NCBI RefSeq assembly: GCF_000337555.1 | Contig: NZ_AOIO01000040.1 | Span: forward strand, 155,774 to 219,773 | Direction of reading: 5' to 3' | Source: Natrialba asiatica DSM 12278 | Lineage (GTDB): Archaea; Halobacteriota; Halobacteria; Halobacteriales; Natrialbaceae | Length of the DNA: 64,000 nt | Shown: positions 32,719 to 42,654 of the stretch, in pieces | Numbering within the stretch: the first letter of the stretch is position 1 | Layout: every line of letters starts with the position of its first letter | The notes under the pieces: generated by a model | Seen by the model: the letters and a program-made list of their open reading frames with translations, nothing else | Told to the model about the DNA's origin: nothing | Databases searched by the model: none | Program-made: the position numbers and the translations under genes

Positions 32719-34079
32719 TCGTAGACCCCCTCCCGTTCGAGTTCACCGCGCTTGCGCAGGACGCTCGGGGTTCGACAGATTCCGGGTGCGCCGGTCACTT
32801 GGGGAACGGTACAGTTGTTGCAGTTGTCACAGAGGGCGCTTGCGGCGTCGCCGTCGAGCAGTCGCGCGCCGAGTCGGGGTTCGGCGTAGAACGGGCGAGC
32901 CATGCCGACCATGTCGCAGGCGGGGTCGGCGTCGGTTGCACCGGTGCCGGTGCCGTCGTCGTTGCCGTCGCCGTCGAGTTCGCGAGCAGAGTCGAGCAGG
33001 CGGTCCATCTCCGTGCGGTCGCGAATCCCGCCCTCCGCGAGGACCGGAATCGACACCCGCTCGCGGACCCGCCGGCAGAAGTCCTCGTTCCACGCCGGTT
33101 CGAAGTCGTACTGCAGCGACTGCACGCGGTTGGCGAGCGCGACGAGTCGCTTCCGGGTCGCGCCGCCGAACGCCGCATCGTACTCCTCCTGTAGCCGTTC
33201 GTTTTCCCACGCCCGAGCCGGATACTCGCCGCGGATGATACTCATGTCCCAGACGACCGACGTTTGAACCGGCACCACTGCGTCGTAGCCGATCCGTTCG
33301 AGCCGCCGCGCGAGTTCAACGCCGTCAGATAGCGAGAGTTTCCGGCGGACGACGGGCGGCGCGGGGGTCTCCGCCGGCACCTTCGTTAGCAGCGGCACGT
33401 CACCCGCTCGCTCTCGAATCTCGTCGTGAACCAGCGCGAGGAACTCGAGGCGGGCCTCGGGCGAGCCGCCGAACTCGTCCTCGCGGCGGTTGTAGAACGG
33501 CGAGAGGAACTGCTGGACGATCCCCATGTTCGCCCCCGCGAGGTGGATGCCGTCGTAACCCGCCTCGACCGCGCGCGCCGCCGCGCGGCCGAAGTCGGCC
33601 GCGAGTTCGTAGACTTCGTCGGTCGAGAGTACGTGCGGCTCGAACGTGAGGAATCCCAGCCGGTCCAGCGCTCGCAGTTGCCAGGGTGGCGTCGATACCG
33701 CGAGCTGTTCGAGTTCGGGATTCGATCGCCTGAACTCGGCGTGCCAGGTTTCCATGCTCCGGAGGCCGCCGTGTTCGAGTTGGAGGACGATCCGGCTGCC
33801 GTGGTCGTGAATCCGCTCGGTCAACCGCGAGAGTCGTGAGGTGAACTCGGGGTCGTGGACGCGGGTCATGCCGGGTGCGGCGCAGCCGCCGTCGCCGCGG
33901 ACGATGGTTGCGCCCTGGCAGATGAGGCCGACGCCGGATGCGGCGGCCGGTTCGAGGTCGTCGATCAGCGCGTCGACGGCGTCGGGGCCGTTGCCCGCAC
34001 ACTCGAGTAGCGGGGCGCGATAGAGTCGGTTCGGGACCGTGAGGCCGCCGATATCGATGGGATCCTCGAGCGTTGCCAT
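32715..34079 (-). CDS. Old Yellow Enzyme family oxidoreductase with Fe-S motif
   Basis: This 454-residue FMN-dependent TIM-barrel protein has IGGLTVPNRLYRAPLLECAG at its start, FTSRLSRLTERIHDHGSRIV, YDGIHLAGANMGIVQQFLSP and VLAEGGIRDRTEMDRLL. Near the C-terminus CDNCNNC and a later GICRT could ligate a 4Fe-4S cluster, as in 2,4-dienoyl-CoA reductase-type members, but the second NAD-binding domain is missing. The ATG at 34077-34079 (MATLEDPIDIGGLTV) is used; the upstream 34154 start is less likely. The substrate is unknown. Confidence 0.87.
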   Translation of the reverse strand: MATLEDPIDIGGLTVPNRLYRAPLLECAGNGPDAVDALIDDLEPAAASGVGLICQGATIVRGDGGCAAPGMTRVHDPEFTSRLSRLTERIHDHGSRIVLQLEHGGLRSMETWHAEFRRSNPELEQLAVSTPPWQLRALDRLGFLTFEPHVLSTDEVYELAADFGRAAARAVEAGYDGIHLAGANMGIVQQFLSPFYNRREDEFGGSPEARLEFLALVHDEIRERAGDVPLLTKVPAETPAPPVVRRKLSLSDGVELARRLERIGYDAVVPVQTSVVWDMSIIRGEYPARAWENERLQEEYDAAFGGATRKRLVALANRVQSLQYDFEPAWNEDFCRRVRERVSIPVLAEGGIRDRTEMDRLLDSARELDGDGNDDGTGTGATDADPACDMVGMARPFYAEPRLGARLLDGDAASALCDNCNNCTVPQVTGAPGICRTPSVLRKRGELEREGVYD

Positions 34080-34172
34080 CCGTGGTGTCGTCGGCGTTTC
34101 GAGGGGAACGACCAAGAGTATACCGTCGCTTCCAGCCAATTGCTGCCGGTTCACTGGGTGACCGCGAGTGCT

Positions 34173-34697
34173 TTACTTCTCGACGTCGAGCAGCGCCACG
34201 CGCTCGCGGACCAGCGCCGCGAGCGAGGCGTCCGTCGCGGCCCGTTCGGCGTCCGTAATGTCGAAGAACGTCCGCAGAACGTCCTCGTCTTGCTGATCGA
34301 GCGTCGGCTCGGTTCCCGCGAACGCCTCGAGTTCGGTTACCGCGGCGCGGGCGGCGTCGAGGTCGCTCCCGTTTTTTGAGTCCGAGTGTGGGGTAGCGTC
34401 GATGAGCACGACGGCTCGGTTCTCTCCCTCGCCGACGCCCATCTCGAGCGCGCGGTCGATCTGTCGGCGGCCGGCGGCGTACAGCAGGATCTCGACGGCG
34501 CGGTCGCGGGCGACGTTCTCGCCCCGTTCGATGGCGCGGTCGGCGAGTTCGACGGCGCGTTCGAGGTGCCTGCGGTCGGCGACGTACCGAGCGTCGACGG
34601 TCTGGAGCGTCGCCCCGTGTCGTTCGCCGATCGCGGTCAGGTCCGCGACGAACGAATCGAGGTCGTTGATGTCGAGGCGGCATTCGAGCAGGTCCAT
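34173..34697 (-). CDS. cgi121: KEOPS complex subunit Cgi121
   Basis: Cgi121 is the tRNA-binding subunit of KEOPS, which makes t6A37 on ANN-decoding tRNAs. The 174-residue protein has the family pattern FVADLTAIGERHGATLQTVD, then AIERGENVARDRAVEILLYA and ALEMGVGEGENRAVVLI. Its ATG overlaps the stop of hel308 as ATGA, so the two are translated from one message. This hel308-cgi121 pairing is common in haloarchaea. The other KEOPS genes are not in the window. Confidence 0.92.
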   Translation of the reverse strand: MDLLECRLDINDLDSFVADLTAIGERHGATLQTVDARYVADRRHLERAVELADRAIERGENVARDRAVEILLYAAGRRQIDRALEMGVGEGENRAVVLIDATPHSDSKNGSDLDAARAAVTELEAFAGTEPTLDQQDEDVLRTFFDITDAERAATDASLAALVRERVALLDVEK

Positions 34698-37180
34698 CAG
34701 AAGTCACCCAGGCTGGCCTGGTCGTCGTCCGCTTCGCCGTCGCGCTCGCGTTCCGTCGCGCTCTCGTTTCCGTCGTCGCCGTCCGAGTCGACTGCCGCAC
34801 CGGCTCCGGCGTCGACCGGTACCGGCTCGACGCCCTCCATCGAGGGGTCCTCGCGCCCGGCGCTCTCGAGGATGTTCTCGGCCGTCTTCTCGCCCTTGAG
34901 AACGTGCAAGAGGACGCCCTTGTCCGCCGTTCGCAGGTCCGCGGGCGCTTCGATTCCGGCGTCGTGGAGCCGGCGGGCGCGCTTTCGGCCGATACCGCTC
35001 ACCGAGACGAGTTCGAGGAGTTCCTCGCCGACGCCGTGTTCGACGCGGGCGCGGGCCTCGCGGACGGCGACGGTCCACTCGCTGCCGATCTCGGCTGCGA
35101 GCGATTCGGCGGCTCCGAGCAGCCACTCGGCGGTGTCGACCTTGCCGCGGAGGTCGCCGGGGCCGATCTTGTAGCGTTCGGTGATCGTCTCCTCGTCGTC
35201 CTCCGTGGCCCAATCCTCGAGCAGTTTGCCGGTTTTGAGGGCGGCGAGCCAGTCCTCGAAGCGGTCATCTTCGAACTCGCTGGGGGCGTCGCCCAGCAGT
35301 TCGGCGTCGCGTTCGTAGTAGAGTTCACCGAATCGCTCGTCCTCGCCCGAACGAAGGTAGAGTTCGTACATGTCGGGCGTGCGCGAGACGAGCTGGTAGA
35401 GGCCGAGGGCGGTCGGGCGGTCGTCGGCGTCGTCGAGGCCGTGGACGATTTCGGCGGCGCTCATCGGGTCGAGGTAGAGCCGGGAGACGGTGTGGCCGAG
35501 GCTGGTGGCCTCGAGTTCTTCGTCCCGGCCGGTCGCGCTCTCGCTCCCGTCGCCGTCGGCCAGATCGGCCGCCGACGTAAACGCTCTCGCCGCGTCGGCG
35601 TCGGTGCCGAGGGTGTCTTCGAACCCACCGCTTCGCTCTCGCGGTACCCCGCTCGAGGACTCCGAGGCGTCCTCGGAAGTGCTCTGCACTTCTGATGGGC
35701 TACGAGAATCGCGTTGCCTCTCGCGCTCGATGAAGTCGTTACGTTCGAGATAGTCGAGCACGTCGTCGGTCACCCGTTCGAGCCGCCCGGCCTCGCTCGA
35801 CTGGCTGGCGTAGAGGGTGGCTTCGAGGAACTCGAGGAGGCCCTCCCGCGTGCGGGCGAAGCCGGAGGCGATGGTCGCGAGCACGTGGGTTCGCAGCGCG
35901 GGCTCGGCGGCCAGTTTCGAGCGGACCGGCTCCGGATCGGCCCAGACGTACCGGTCGAACAGGTCCTCGCTCTCGTCGTGGTTTTTCGCGAGCAGGACGG
36001 CCTCGCCGTAGGGGTCCAGTCCCGGGCGGCCGGCCCGGCCCATCATCTGGTGGACTTCGAGCACGTCGAGCGGCGACATTCCGCCCGCGCTGGGGTCGAA
36101 GCGCCGCCAGTCGCGCACGATGACGCGGCGGGCGGGCGTGTTCACGCCGGCGGCGAGCGTCGGCGTCGCGGAGATCACTTTGAGGAGGCGGTCGCGGAAG
36201 GCGTCCTCGACCAGGCTACGTTGGGTACTCGAGAGGCCGGCGTGGTGAAAGGCCGACCCGCGTTCGACGCAGTCGGCGAGGTCCTGACTCGTTTCCGTGT
36301 CGCTGTCCTCGCGGATTTCCGCCGCCAGTTCCTCCAGGTCGGCCCGCTCGCCGGCAGTTAGCTCCCTGCTCGAGACCTGCCCGAGACGGCGAGCGGCGGC
36401 CTCCGCGTTGCGCCGCGAGTTCACGAAGACGAGCGAGGAGCCGCCCTCCTGCAGGATGTCCCGGACGAGCGCGGCCTCCTGTTTCTCGCCGCCGTCGACG
36501 GGAACTTCCCGGGTCGAGCCGTCGTCGAAGTTCAGGGCGTTGCCGTAGTGGACGCCCATCTGGAGGTCGATCGGCCGCCAGTCGGTGTCGACGAGCTCGG
36601 CGTCGAGCCAGTCGGCGAGTTCGTCCGCGTTGCCGACGGTCGCCGAGAGGGCGACGACTTGCAGTTGCGGGTTTAGTCGGCGGAGTTTGGCGAGGGTGAC
36701 CTCGAGCGTCGGGCCGCGGTTTCGGTCGTCGATGAGGTGGACCTCGTCGCTGACGACGCAGGTGAGATCGGAGAGCCAGTCCGCGCCGTTGCGCACGAGC
36801 GAGTCGACCTTCTCGCTGGTCGCGACGACGATGTCCTTGGTCGCGAGCCAGTCGCTCGTGCTCTCGTAGTTGCCGGTCGCGACGCCCGTCGTCACGCCGA
36901 ACTCCTCGTAGGCGTCGAACTCGGCCTTTTTCTCGCTGGCCAGGGCTCGCAGGGGGACGATGTACAGCGCCTTCCCGCCGCGCTTTACGGCGGAGAGCAT
37001 CGACAGCGCGGCGATCATCGTCTTGCCGCTGGCGGTGGGGACGGCGGCGACGAGATTCTCTCCGTCTGTTGCACCGGCCTCGACGGCCTCGGCTTGCGGC
37101 GGGTAGAGTTCCTCGATGCCCTCCCGCTGGAAGTGCGAAATCGCCCCGGGCGGGAGCCCCGACAGCTCCTCGACGTTCAT
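34697..37180 (-). CDS. hel308: ATP-dependent DNA helicase Hel308
   Basis: This Ski2-like superfamily 2 helicase unwinds the lagging strand at stalled forks. The 827-residue protein has the Q-motif [16 protein letters not shown], Walker A PTASGKTM (about residue 49), DEVH ([11 protein letters not shown]), motif III SATVGN and motif [13 protein letters not shown] winged helix, a ratchet and a C-terminal helix-hairpin-helix [20 protein letters not shown] follow. A Ser/Glu/Asp-rich insertion (about 490-560) and an acidic tail of about 50 residues make it longer than the usual 700 or so. It overlaps cgi121. Confidence 0.95.
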   Translation of the reverse strand: MNVEELSGLPPGAISHFQREGIEELYPPQAEAVEAGATDGENLVAAVPTASGKTMIAALSMLSAVKRGGKALYIVPLRALASEKKAEFDAYEEFGVTTGVATGNYESTSDWLATKDIVVATSEKVDSLVRNGADWLSDLTCVVSDEVHLIDDRNRGPTLEVTLAKLRRLNPQLQVVALSATVGNADELADWLDAELVDTDWRPIDLQMGVHYGNALNFDDGSTREVPVDGGEKQEAALVRDILQEGGSSLVFVNSRRNAEAAARRLGQVSSRELTAGERADLEELAAEIREDSDTETSQDLADCVERGSAFHHAGLSSTQRSLVEDAFRDRLLKVISATPTLAAGVNTPARRVIVRDWRRFDPSAGGMSPLDVLEVHQMMGRAGRPGLDPYGEAVLLAKNHDESEDLFDRYVWADPEPVRSKLAAEPALRTHVLATIASGFARTREGLLEFLEATLYASQSSEAGRLERVTDDVLDYLERNDFIERERQRDSRSPSEVQSTSEDASESSSGVPRERSGGFEDTLGTDADAARAFTSAADLADGDGSESATGRDEELEATSLGHTVSRLYLDPMSAAEIVHGLDDADDRPTALGLYQLVSRTPDMYELYLRSGEDERFGELYYERDAELLGDAPSEFEDDRFEDWLAALKTGKLLEDWATEDDEETITERYKIGPGDLRGKVDTAEWLLGAAESLAAEIGSEWTVAVREARARVEHGVGEELLELVSVSGIGRKRARRLHDAGIEAPADLRTADKGVLLHVLKGEKTAENILESAGREDPSMEGVEPVPVDAGAGAAVDSDGDDGNESATERERDGEADDDQASLGDF

Positions 37181-37346
37181 TACCCGTGATTGGCGCGTCC
37201 CGCGGTTTAAACTGTCGTCTTCCGGGTGAGTGAGAGTGGTGCCGCCGACCGCACGCGGCCCGGGCGACGTTCAGTCGCCACCGGACGAAAGCATCGCGAG
37301 GCTCGAAGCGCCGCGTCTGAGCATCTGAAGCGTTTGCCCCTGATAC

Positions 37347-38747
37347 TCAGTCTTCCCCGTCCGATTCCGGATCGGTCCCGTCCGTTTCAGACCCCGTCCT
37401 CGACTCCGACCCCGACTGCGACCGAACGACGACGGTCGAAACGCGCATTCCCTCGACGGCCGTCACCTCGAACTCGTAGCCTTCGACGGTGACCTGATCA
37501 CCGGTCTCCGGCGGCCGTCCCAGTCGGTCGAGGACCAGCCCGCCGACGGTTTCGACCGCGTCGTGCTCGAAATCGCTTTCCAGCGCGTCGTTGAGCGCCG
37601 TGAGAGTCACGCCCCCGTCGACGACCGTCCCGTCTGCACGCCGTTCGTCGTCGATCGAGGGCTCCCGGGCCGCCACGTCGAACTCGTCGCGGATGTCGCC
37701 GACGACGACCTCGACGATGTCTTCGATGGCGACGATCCCCTCGAGGACGCCCCACTCATCGATAATGGCGGCCATCTGGGCTTGCTCCTCTTGGAGTTCT
37801 GCGAGGAGTTCGCCGACGGTCGTCGTCTCCGGGACGACCGGCAGCTCGCGTGCGAGTTCACCGGCGGTGATCGGTGGTGACGAGTCCGAATCGGTGGCGT
37901 CCGCAATCGTCTCGCTCGCGCGGATGACGTCCTTGGCGTCGACGAGGCCGACGACCTGATCCGGGTCGTCCGCGTCGACGATGGGGTAGCGAGTGTGTCC
38001 CTCGTCGACGATGAGGTGGCGGAGTTCCGGGAGGGGGGTGTCGGCGGGAACGCTGCGCACGTCGGGTCGAGGAACCATTACCTCGCGGACCGTCACGTCG
38101 TTGAGTTCGAAGACGCGCTCGACCATCTGCACCTCTTCGGTGGCGACGTTCCCTTCCTCACCGGCGCGGGAGAGGGCCATGCGGAGTTCCTCCTCGGAGA
38201 GCGTCTCGTCGGTCTCGGAGACGGGTGGAACGCCGAGTAGTCGGGTGAAGGCGTTTGCCGTCCCGTTGAAGACGATGATGCCGGGAATGAACACGTAGTA
38301 GAAGGCTTTCATCGGCAGGGCGACGGTCAGCCCGATTCGCTCGGCCTGTGAGATGGCGATGGTCTTCGGTGCGAGTTCGCCGAACACGACGTGGAGGAAG
38401 GTGATGACGCTGAAGCCGATCGCGACGGAGACGAGGTGGATCAACCCCTCCGGAAGGATCTCGCCGAGGATCGGTTCGATGAGCGCCGCCACCGCGGGTT
38501 CCCCGATCCAGCCGAGTCCGAGCGAGGCGAGCGTGATGCCCAGTTGCGTGACGGCCAGGTAGGAATCCAGGTTTTCCATCCCCTCCTGAAGCGTCACCGC
38601 GCCGCGTCTGCCCTCCGCGACGAGGCTTTCGACCGCCGTCGCCCGCACCCGAACGTAGGCGAACTCGGAAGCGACGAAGAAGCCGTTAAGCCCGACGAGA
38701 AAGAGGGCTGCGGCAAGCCGGCCGAGTGAGAACGCGAGATCTACCAT
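37347..38747 (-). CDS. CNNM/HlyC-type membrane protein with CBS pair
   Basis: The 466-residue protein has an N-terminal DUF21 (CNNM) domain of about four helices (ALFLVGLNGFFVASEFAYVRV, then VSVAIGFSVITFLHVVFGEL with the conserved ELAPKTIAIS). Two CBS domains (VREVMVPRPDV about 205, then IIDEWGVLEGIVAIED about 335) and a C-terminal CorC/HlyC domain follow. This family is thought to move or sense Mg2+/Co2+ across the membrane. The start ATG at 38745-38747 removes an odd leader. It is a single gene after hel308, in the same direction, with a 166-base gap. Confidence 0.9.
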   Translation of the reverse strand: MVDLAFSLGRLAAALFLVGLNGFFVASEFAYVRVRATAVESLVAEGRRGAVTLQEGMENLDSYLAVTQLGITLASLGLGWIGEPAVAALIEPILGEILPEGLIHLVSVAIGFSVITFLHVVFGELAPKTIAISQAERIGLTVALPMKAFYYVFIPGIIVFNGTANAFTRLLGVPPVSETDETLSEEELRMALSRAGEEGNVATEEVQMVERVFELNDVTVREVMVPRPDVRSVPADTPLPELRHLIVDEGHTRYPIVDADDPDQVVGLVDAKDVIRASETIADATDSDSSPPITAGELARELPVVPETTTVGELLAELQEEQAQMAAIIDEWGVLEGIVAIEDIVEVVVGDIRDEFDVAAREPSIDDERRADGTVVDGGVTLTALNDALESDFEHDAVETVGGLVLDRLGRPPETGDQVTVEGYEFEVTAVEGMRVSTVVVRSQSGSESRTGSETDGTDPESDGED

Positions 38748-38927
38748 CGTCCTCGGCGGTGTTGTCGTTCGAAATTGACTCGACACGGCGTCCGTCGGCG
38801 TGAATTCATGGGTAGTCCCTCTCGTGCCGATCACTAAACAGTATGGTCATTTTCGAACGCCGCGGTCGGCGGTATCCGACCACAGGCTCGCGGATTCCCG
38901 CTGGAACGGGTCCGCGAGCGAGCGGAT

Positions 38928-39992
38928 TTACGCGCGCAGCGTTTCGAGCGCGTCTATAACGCCGTCGGCCACCGTGGCCCACTCCGCCCGTCTGATATCG
39001 GTCGCCTGCTCGATCTGAATCGTTCGTCCGATCGAGGCGAGTTCGTTGAGCACGTTCTCGGGGTTCGCCCCGGTGTAGGCCGTCGCGTCGCGGTCGACGA
39101 TCTCGACCGTTTGATCGGGCAAGCGTTCCGCAATGGCGTCTTTCACGGTATCTTTGGCCGCTCGTTCGGCAGTCCCGCCGATGAGAATTCCGTCGTCGGT
39201 ACACCCGTGGAAGGCAACGCTCCAGTCGAACTGCTGATCGAGCAACGCATCCAACGCGGGAAACGATCGACGGTGGAGTTCCGTCGAGTACGTGTGCCAG
39301 CGGGTGAACGCGCCCCCGCCATCATTGAATCCCGAACAGATCCACGCCGCTCCGTCGACCGATTCGGCGACCCGGGATGCCTGGAAATCCGTCCCGTATT
39401 CGATGTAGCCGCCGTGGGGTGCGATTACCACGACGCCGTCTCCCTCGACGCTGTACTCGACGAACTCGTCGTTCAGTTCTCCCGCTTCCCGGGCGTTGTA
39501 ACTCGGATGGACCGCCTGCGCACCGATCGCCGCCGTCGACGCATCGCTCGCGCCGATCCGACCGAGTCCGTCCGTCGTTACTTGAAGCGTCTCTCCCTCG
39601 TGACTCGAGGCGACGGTGTACACCGCGTTTTCGAACTCGTCAGCCGTCGCCTCGTGACCGATCCTGATCTGTTGTCCGACCGCTACCTTCCCGCTCTCGG
39701 TCCACTGACACGGCACCGAACAGTACCGCTTCGAACTCGACCGTGAACCCCAGTCCGCGGTGACCGTTTCGAACGTCGCCTCCCAGCGATCGACGTTCTC
39801 ACACCCGTCCGCGTACACCGCCTGGTTGGATTCGCTTTGCGCCTTGGTTCGCGATCGGGTGATTTGCGCCCCGGTGCCGGTCGTCAACACACCGATGCCG
39901 GTCAGCCCTGCCCCCGCCGCGATGATCCGTCGCCGAGAGCGAGTCCGTCGCTCGTCGTCACCCTTCTGGTTCTCGTTCCTGCTCTTTCCCAT
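38928..39992 (-). CDS. Secreted poly-gamma-glutamate hydrolase family protein
   Basis: The 354-residue protein has a Tat signal (TRSRRRIIAAGAGLTGIGVL) without a lipobox cysteine, so it is probably released. The mature part matches the phage-derived poly-gamma-glutamate hydrolase (PghP, DUF867) family. VVVIAPHGGYIEYGTDFQAS gives the first zinc His and Glu, and DWSVAFHGCTDDGILIGG gives the other histidine. Such enzymes cut gamma-linked polyglutamate capsules. Some Natrialba-type haloarchaea make this polymer, so it may remodel or degrade an envelope polymer. The start could be GTG 40004 or ATG 39992. Confidence 0.85.
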   Translation of the reverse strand: MGKSRNENQKGDDERRTRSRRRIIAAGAGLTGIGVLTTGTGAQITRSRTKAQSESNQAVYADGCENVDRWEATFETVTADWGSRSSSKRYCSVPCQWTESGKVAVGQQIRIGHEATADEFENAVYTVASSHEGETLQVTTDGLGRIGASDASTAAIGAQAVHPSYNAREAGELNDEFVEYSVEGDGVVVIAPHGGYIEYGTDFQASRVAESVDGAAWICSGFNDGGGAFTRWHTYSTELHRRSFPALDALLDQQFDWSVAFHGCTDDGILIGGTAERAAKDTVKDAIAERLPDQTVEIVDRDATAYTGANPENVLNELASIGRTIQIEQATDIRRAEWATVADGVIDALETLRA

Positions 39993-40201
39993 CGTAATTG
40001 TCACTCGCTATTGAGTACAGTTCAATCCACTGGAATACGATAAAATGCGTCTCCCATCGCGTCTGTTCGACCGCTCCTTTTCCAGTCTCGAATTTTCCAG
40101 CCTCGACGTCCCACGACGTGCCCGCTCGTCGGTCCGCCCCCCTCGTTCGATTCGGGTGTCGGTCCGGAAGCGGTATGTCGAAGACGCACCAACGGTCGCC
40201 C

Positions 40202-40447
40202 ATGCGAGTCGAGTTCGACGAGGACACCTGTATCGGGATGTATCAGTGCGTCGCCGAATGGGACGCCTTCGAGGAGGACAAATCGAAGGGTAAGGCGACG
40301 CTCGAAGGCAGCGAGGAAGTCGACGATGGCGTTTTCGCCCGCGACGTTCCCGACGACGCTGAACTCGATGCGAAGTTCGCCGCCCGGACCTGTCCGGTCG
40401 ATGCGATCACGATTTACGACGATGACGGCGAGCAGTTGATTCCCTGA
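40202..40447 (+). CDS. Single-cluster ferredoxin
   Basis: The 81-residue acidic ferredoxin has DTCIGMYQCVAEW near the start and RTCPVDAI near the end. That gives three cysteines in place (C-x5-C and CP), with the residue usually third in CxxCxxC absent, so the cluster is probably 3Fe-4S. This type often serves cytochrome P450s, and a P450 gene lies 750 bases away, but the two are not in one operon. An alternative ATG at 40175 adds nine residues. It is convergent with the HTH-10 gene (16-base gap). Confidence 0.88.
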   Translation: MRVEFDEDTCIGMYQCVAEWDAFEEDKSKGKATLEGSEEVDDGVFARDVPDDAELDAKFAARTCPVDAITIYDDDGEQLIP

Positions 40448-40463
40448 CTGACGCGTCGATTTC

Positions 40464-41120
40464 CTAGTAGTTCAGTGCTGCATCCACCAGTTCTGACTCG
40501 ACCGTTCGGAGGAGCGTCGAGGCGGCACTCTCCGAACACTCGAGCGCTGTCGCAACCTCGGAAAGCGACGCCGTCCGTGGAATGTCGTAGTATCCTGCTT
40601 CTCGAGCCGTTTCCATCGCCTCGAACTGTCGTGCTGTCAACCGCCCAGCGAGCGTCTCGGCTGTTTGCTGATGAGCGCTCACTCGCCTAACTTCGACGCC
40701 GATATCCTCCGGAAATCGGTTGATCAGTCCCGAGAGGGCGTCGGGTTCTCCGAGTACGGTGACGTGAACGGTCTCCCGTCCAGTGTAAACGATTGGCGGA
40801 ACGAGTACGAGGCCGGGTTCGTCAAACACGCCCAGTAGCGTTTCGTCAGCAGCACGGACATCCATCACGGCGTACGCGTAGAACGTGTCCCCGTCGATCG
40901 GCATGAGTTCGAACCGATGGACTACATCCAGGTCGACCACCGTCTCTCGGACTGCATCGAAGTCACCGACGACCAGTGAGAGGAATCGTACCCGTTCTGT
41001 CTCGGTATCGACGTGCCACGAAAGTAACTCCTCGCGGTGAATCTCCAGTTCGGCGTCGGGTGTGGGAATCGGAAGTTGCATCCGCTCCGGAAGGTGAAGG
41101 GTCAGATCCGTCGACTGCAT
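40464..41120 (-). CDS. HTH-10 (Bat-like) transcriptional regulator
   Basis: The protein is 218 residues. Its C-terminal 60 carry the haloarchaeal HTH-10 domain (LTARQFEAMETAREAGYYDIPRTASLSEVA, split as LTARQFEAMETAREAGYYD and IPRTASLSEVATALECSESA). The N-terminal 150 residues form the usual Bat-associated beta-rich sensor domain with no visible cofactor site. The ATG at 41118-41120 is supported by a TATA-like CTTTATAAT about 20 bases upstream. It is divergent from the cytochrome P450 gene across an 80-base spacer, so it is the likely local regulator of that gene. Confidence 0.88.
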   Translation of the reverse strand: MQSTDLTLHLPERMQLPIPTPDAELEIHREELLSWHVDTETERVRFLSLVVGDFDAVRETVVDLDVVHRFELMPIDGDTFYAYAVMDVRAADETLLGVFDEPGLVLVPPIVYTGRETVHVTVLGEPDALSGLINRFPEDIGVEVRRVSAHQQTAETLAGRLTARQFEAMETAREAGYYDIPRTASLSEVATALECSESAASTLLRTVESELVDAALNY

Positions 41121-41135
41121 ACCGACACATTCCGG

Positions 41136-41146
41136 ACTATTATAAA
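41136..41146 (-). promoter_or_regulatory. TATA box of the HTH-10 gene
   Basis: The minus strand reads CTTTATAATAG, about 20-25 bases before the ATG at 41120. It lies in the 80-base spacer shared with the P450 gene, so one site could affect both promoters. Confidence 0.55.
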
Positions 41147-41200
41147 GAAGTTCAGTGCTTCGAGGGAACATCGACATAGCTTCCGATCACACTATCAGTT

Positions 41201-42637
41201 ATGTTCGAATCAGAGACAGACAATTGCACTGACACCGAAATCGATTCCGACACTGAGACCGATACCCACTCGCTGCAGGCTGACGCTGTGAACTCCTCGG
41301 GGTCTGAACTCTCGACCGCAGACCGACCGCCGGGACCGCGAGGACTCCCGTTGATTGGAAGCACGCTATCGATCGCCCGAGATCCATTCTCGTTCGTCGA
41401 GTTGGCCCGAGAATACGGCGATATTGTTTCCTATCGGGCGTACGGCACCGAGTTCGCACTCGTCTTCGACCCTCATGTCGTCGAAACAGTTCTCGTCTCG
41501 CGCTCGGACGAGTTCAGAAAGGGCGAGTTCGAGACCGCCTTTGGCGAACTCGTCGCCCCTGAGGGGATCGCGTTCACCGAGGACAGCCAGTGGCGTCGCC
41601 AGCGCAAGTTACTGCAATCGTCGTTTACGCCCGATCACGTTCGCGCCGCCGCTGACGAAATCGTCGCAGAGGCGAATGCATTCGTCGACGACTGGGACGA
41701 CGGTGAGAGAGTCGCGCTCCGGGACACGATGTCGACGTATACCCTCCGCATCCTCACGCGAACGCTGTTCGACCTTCCGCTCGAGGACGACCGCGCAACG
41801 ATCGTCAGGCGAGCGGCGAACGCCGTGAACACCTACGCATCTCCGAAGCGACTCGCGTTGGGTTCGATCCTGCCGTCGTGGCTGCCGGACCGCGTCGAAC
41901 ACGAGTACGAGGATGCGATGACAGACCTCGAAACACTCACCACGGAACTCGTCGAGACCCGCCGTTCGGCGGATTCGACGGGTGAGGATCTCCTCTCGAT
42001 ACTGGCGCGGGCTGTGTACCCAGACGGCTCGAGACTCTCCCCCGAAACTGTGCGAGATCAACTCGTCACGTTCCTCTTTGCCGGCCACGAGACGACCGCA
42101 ACGACGCTCGCAATCGCATGCTGGCTGCTCGCGGACAATCCGCAAGTCCACGCCGAACTCGAGCGCGAACTCGCCGCTGTCTGCGGTGATCGGAAGCCAG
42201 ATGCCGGCGATCTCGCGAGCCTCGACTACACCGAAGCCGTTCTCAGGGAGTCGATGCGACTCTATCCCCCGATCACTGGAATTTATCGCGAACCCCCGAC
42301 GGACACGGCACTTGCCGGGTTTCGGATTTCGTCCGGGACAACGCTGCAACTCTCGGTGTACGGTATTCACCGCGACGATCGATGGTGGGCGGATCCCGAA
42401 GCGTTTTGCCCCGAACGCTGGCTCGTAGACGCCGACCGACCCGAGTACGCGTACTTTCCCTTCGGCGGCGGTCCCCGTCATTGCCTTGGGATGCGCTTTG
42501 CAATGGTCGAACTACAGCTCGCGCTCGCATCTATTATGCGCCGCGTCGAGTTCGAGTGCGTCACTCCAACTCTCGAGCCATCGCTCGGTGTAACGCTTGA
42601 CCCAGGATCGGTCGAGACTCGAGTCCGGAAACGATAG
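41201..42637 (+). CDS. Cytochrome P450
   Basis: The 478-residue P450 has the Pro-rich hinge DRPPGPRGLPLIGS after an acidic N-terminus of 40 residues and no membrane anchor, so it is soluble. Motifs are the I-helix oxygen-binding FAGHETTATT (about 290), ExxR in VLRESMRLYPP, PERW and the haem-ligand loop FPFGGGPRHCLGMRFA (Cys about 430). It resembles CYP102/CYP4-like bacterial forms. No reductase is fused. The regulator at 40464-41120 is divergent, and the ferredoxin at 40202 could be an electron donor. The substrate is unknown. Confidence 0.93.
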   Translation: MFESETDNCTDTEIDSDTETDTHSLQADAVNSSGSELSTADRPPGPRGLPLIGSTLSIARDPFSFVELAREYGDIVSYRAYGTEFALVFDPHVVETVLVSRSDEFRKGEFETAFGELVAPEGIAFTEDSQWRRQRKLLQSSFTPDHVRAAADEIVAEANAFVDDWDDGERVALRDTMSTYTLRILTRTLFDLPLEDDRATIVRRAANAVNTYASPKRLALGSILPSWLPDRVEHEYEDAMTDLETLTTELVETRRSADSTGEDLLSILARAVYPDGSRLSPETVRDQLVTFLFAGHETTATTLAIACWLLADNPQVHAELERELAAVCGDRKPDAGDLASLDYTEAVLRESMRLYPPITGIYREPPTDTALAGFRISSGTTLQLSVYGIHRDDRWWADPEAFCPERWLVDADRPEYAYFPFGGGPRHCLGMRFAMVELQLALASIMRRVEFECVTPTLEPSLGVTLDPGSVETRVRKR

Positions 42638-42654
42638 CGAACGAGTCGATCGCC

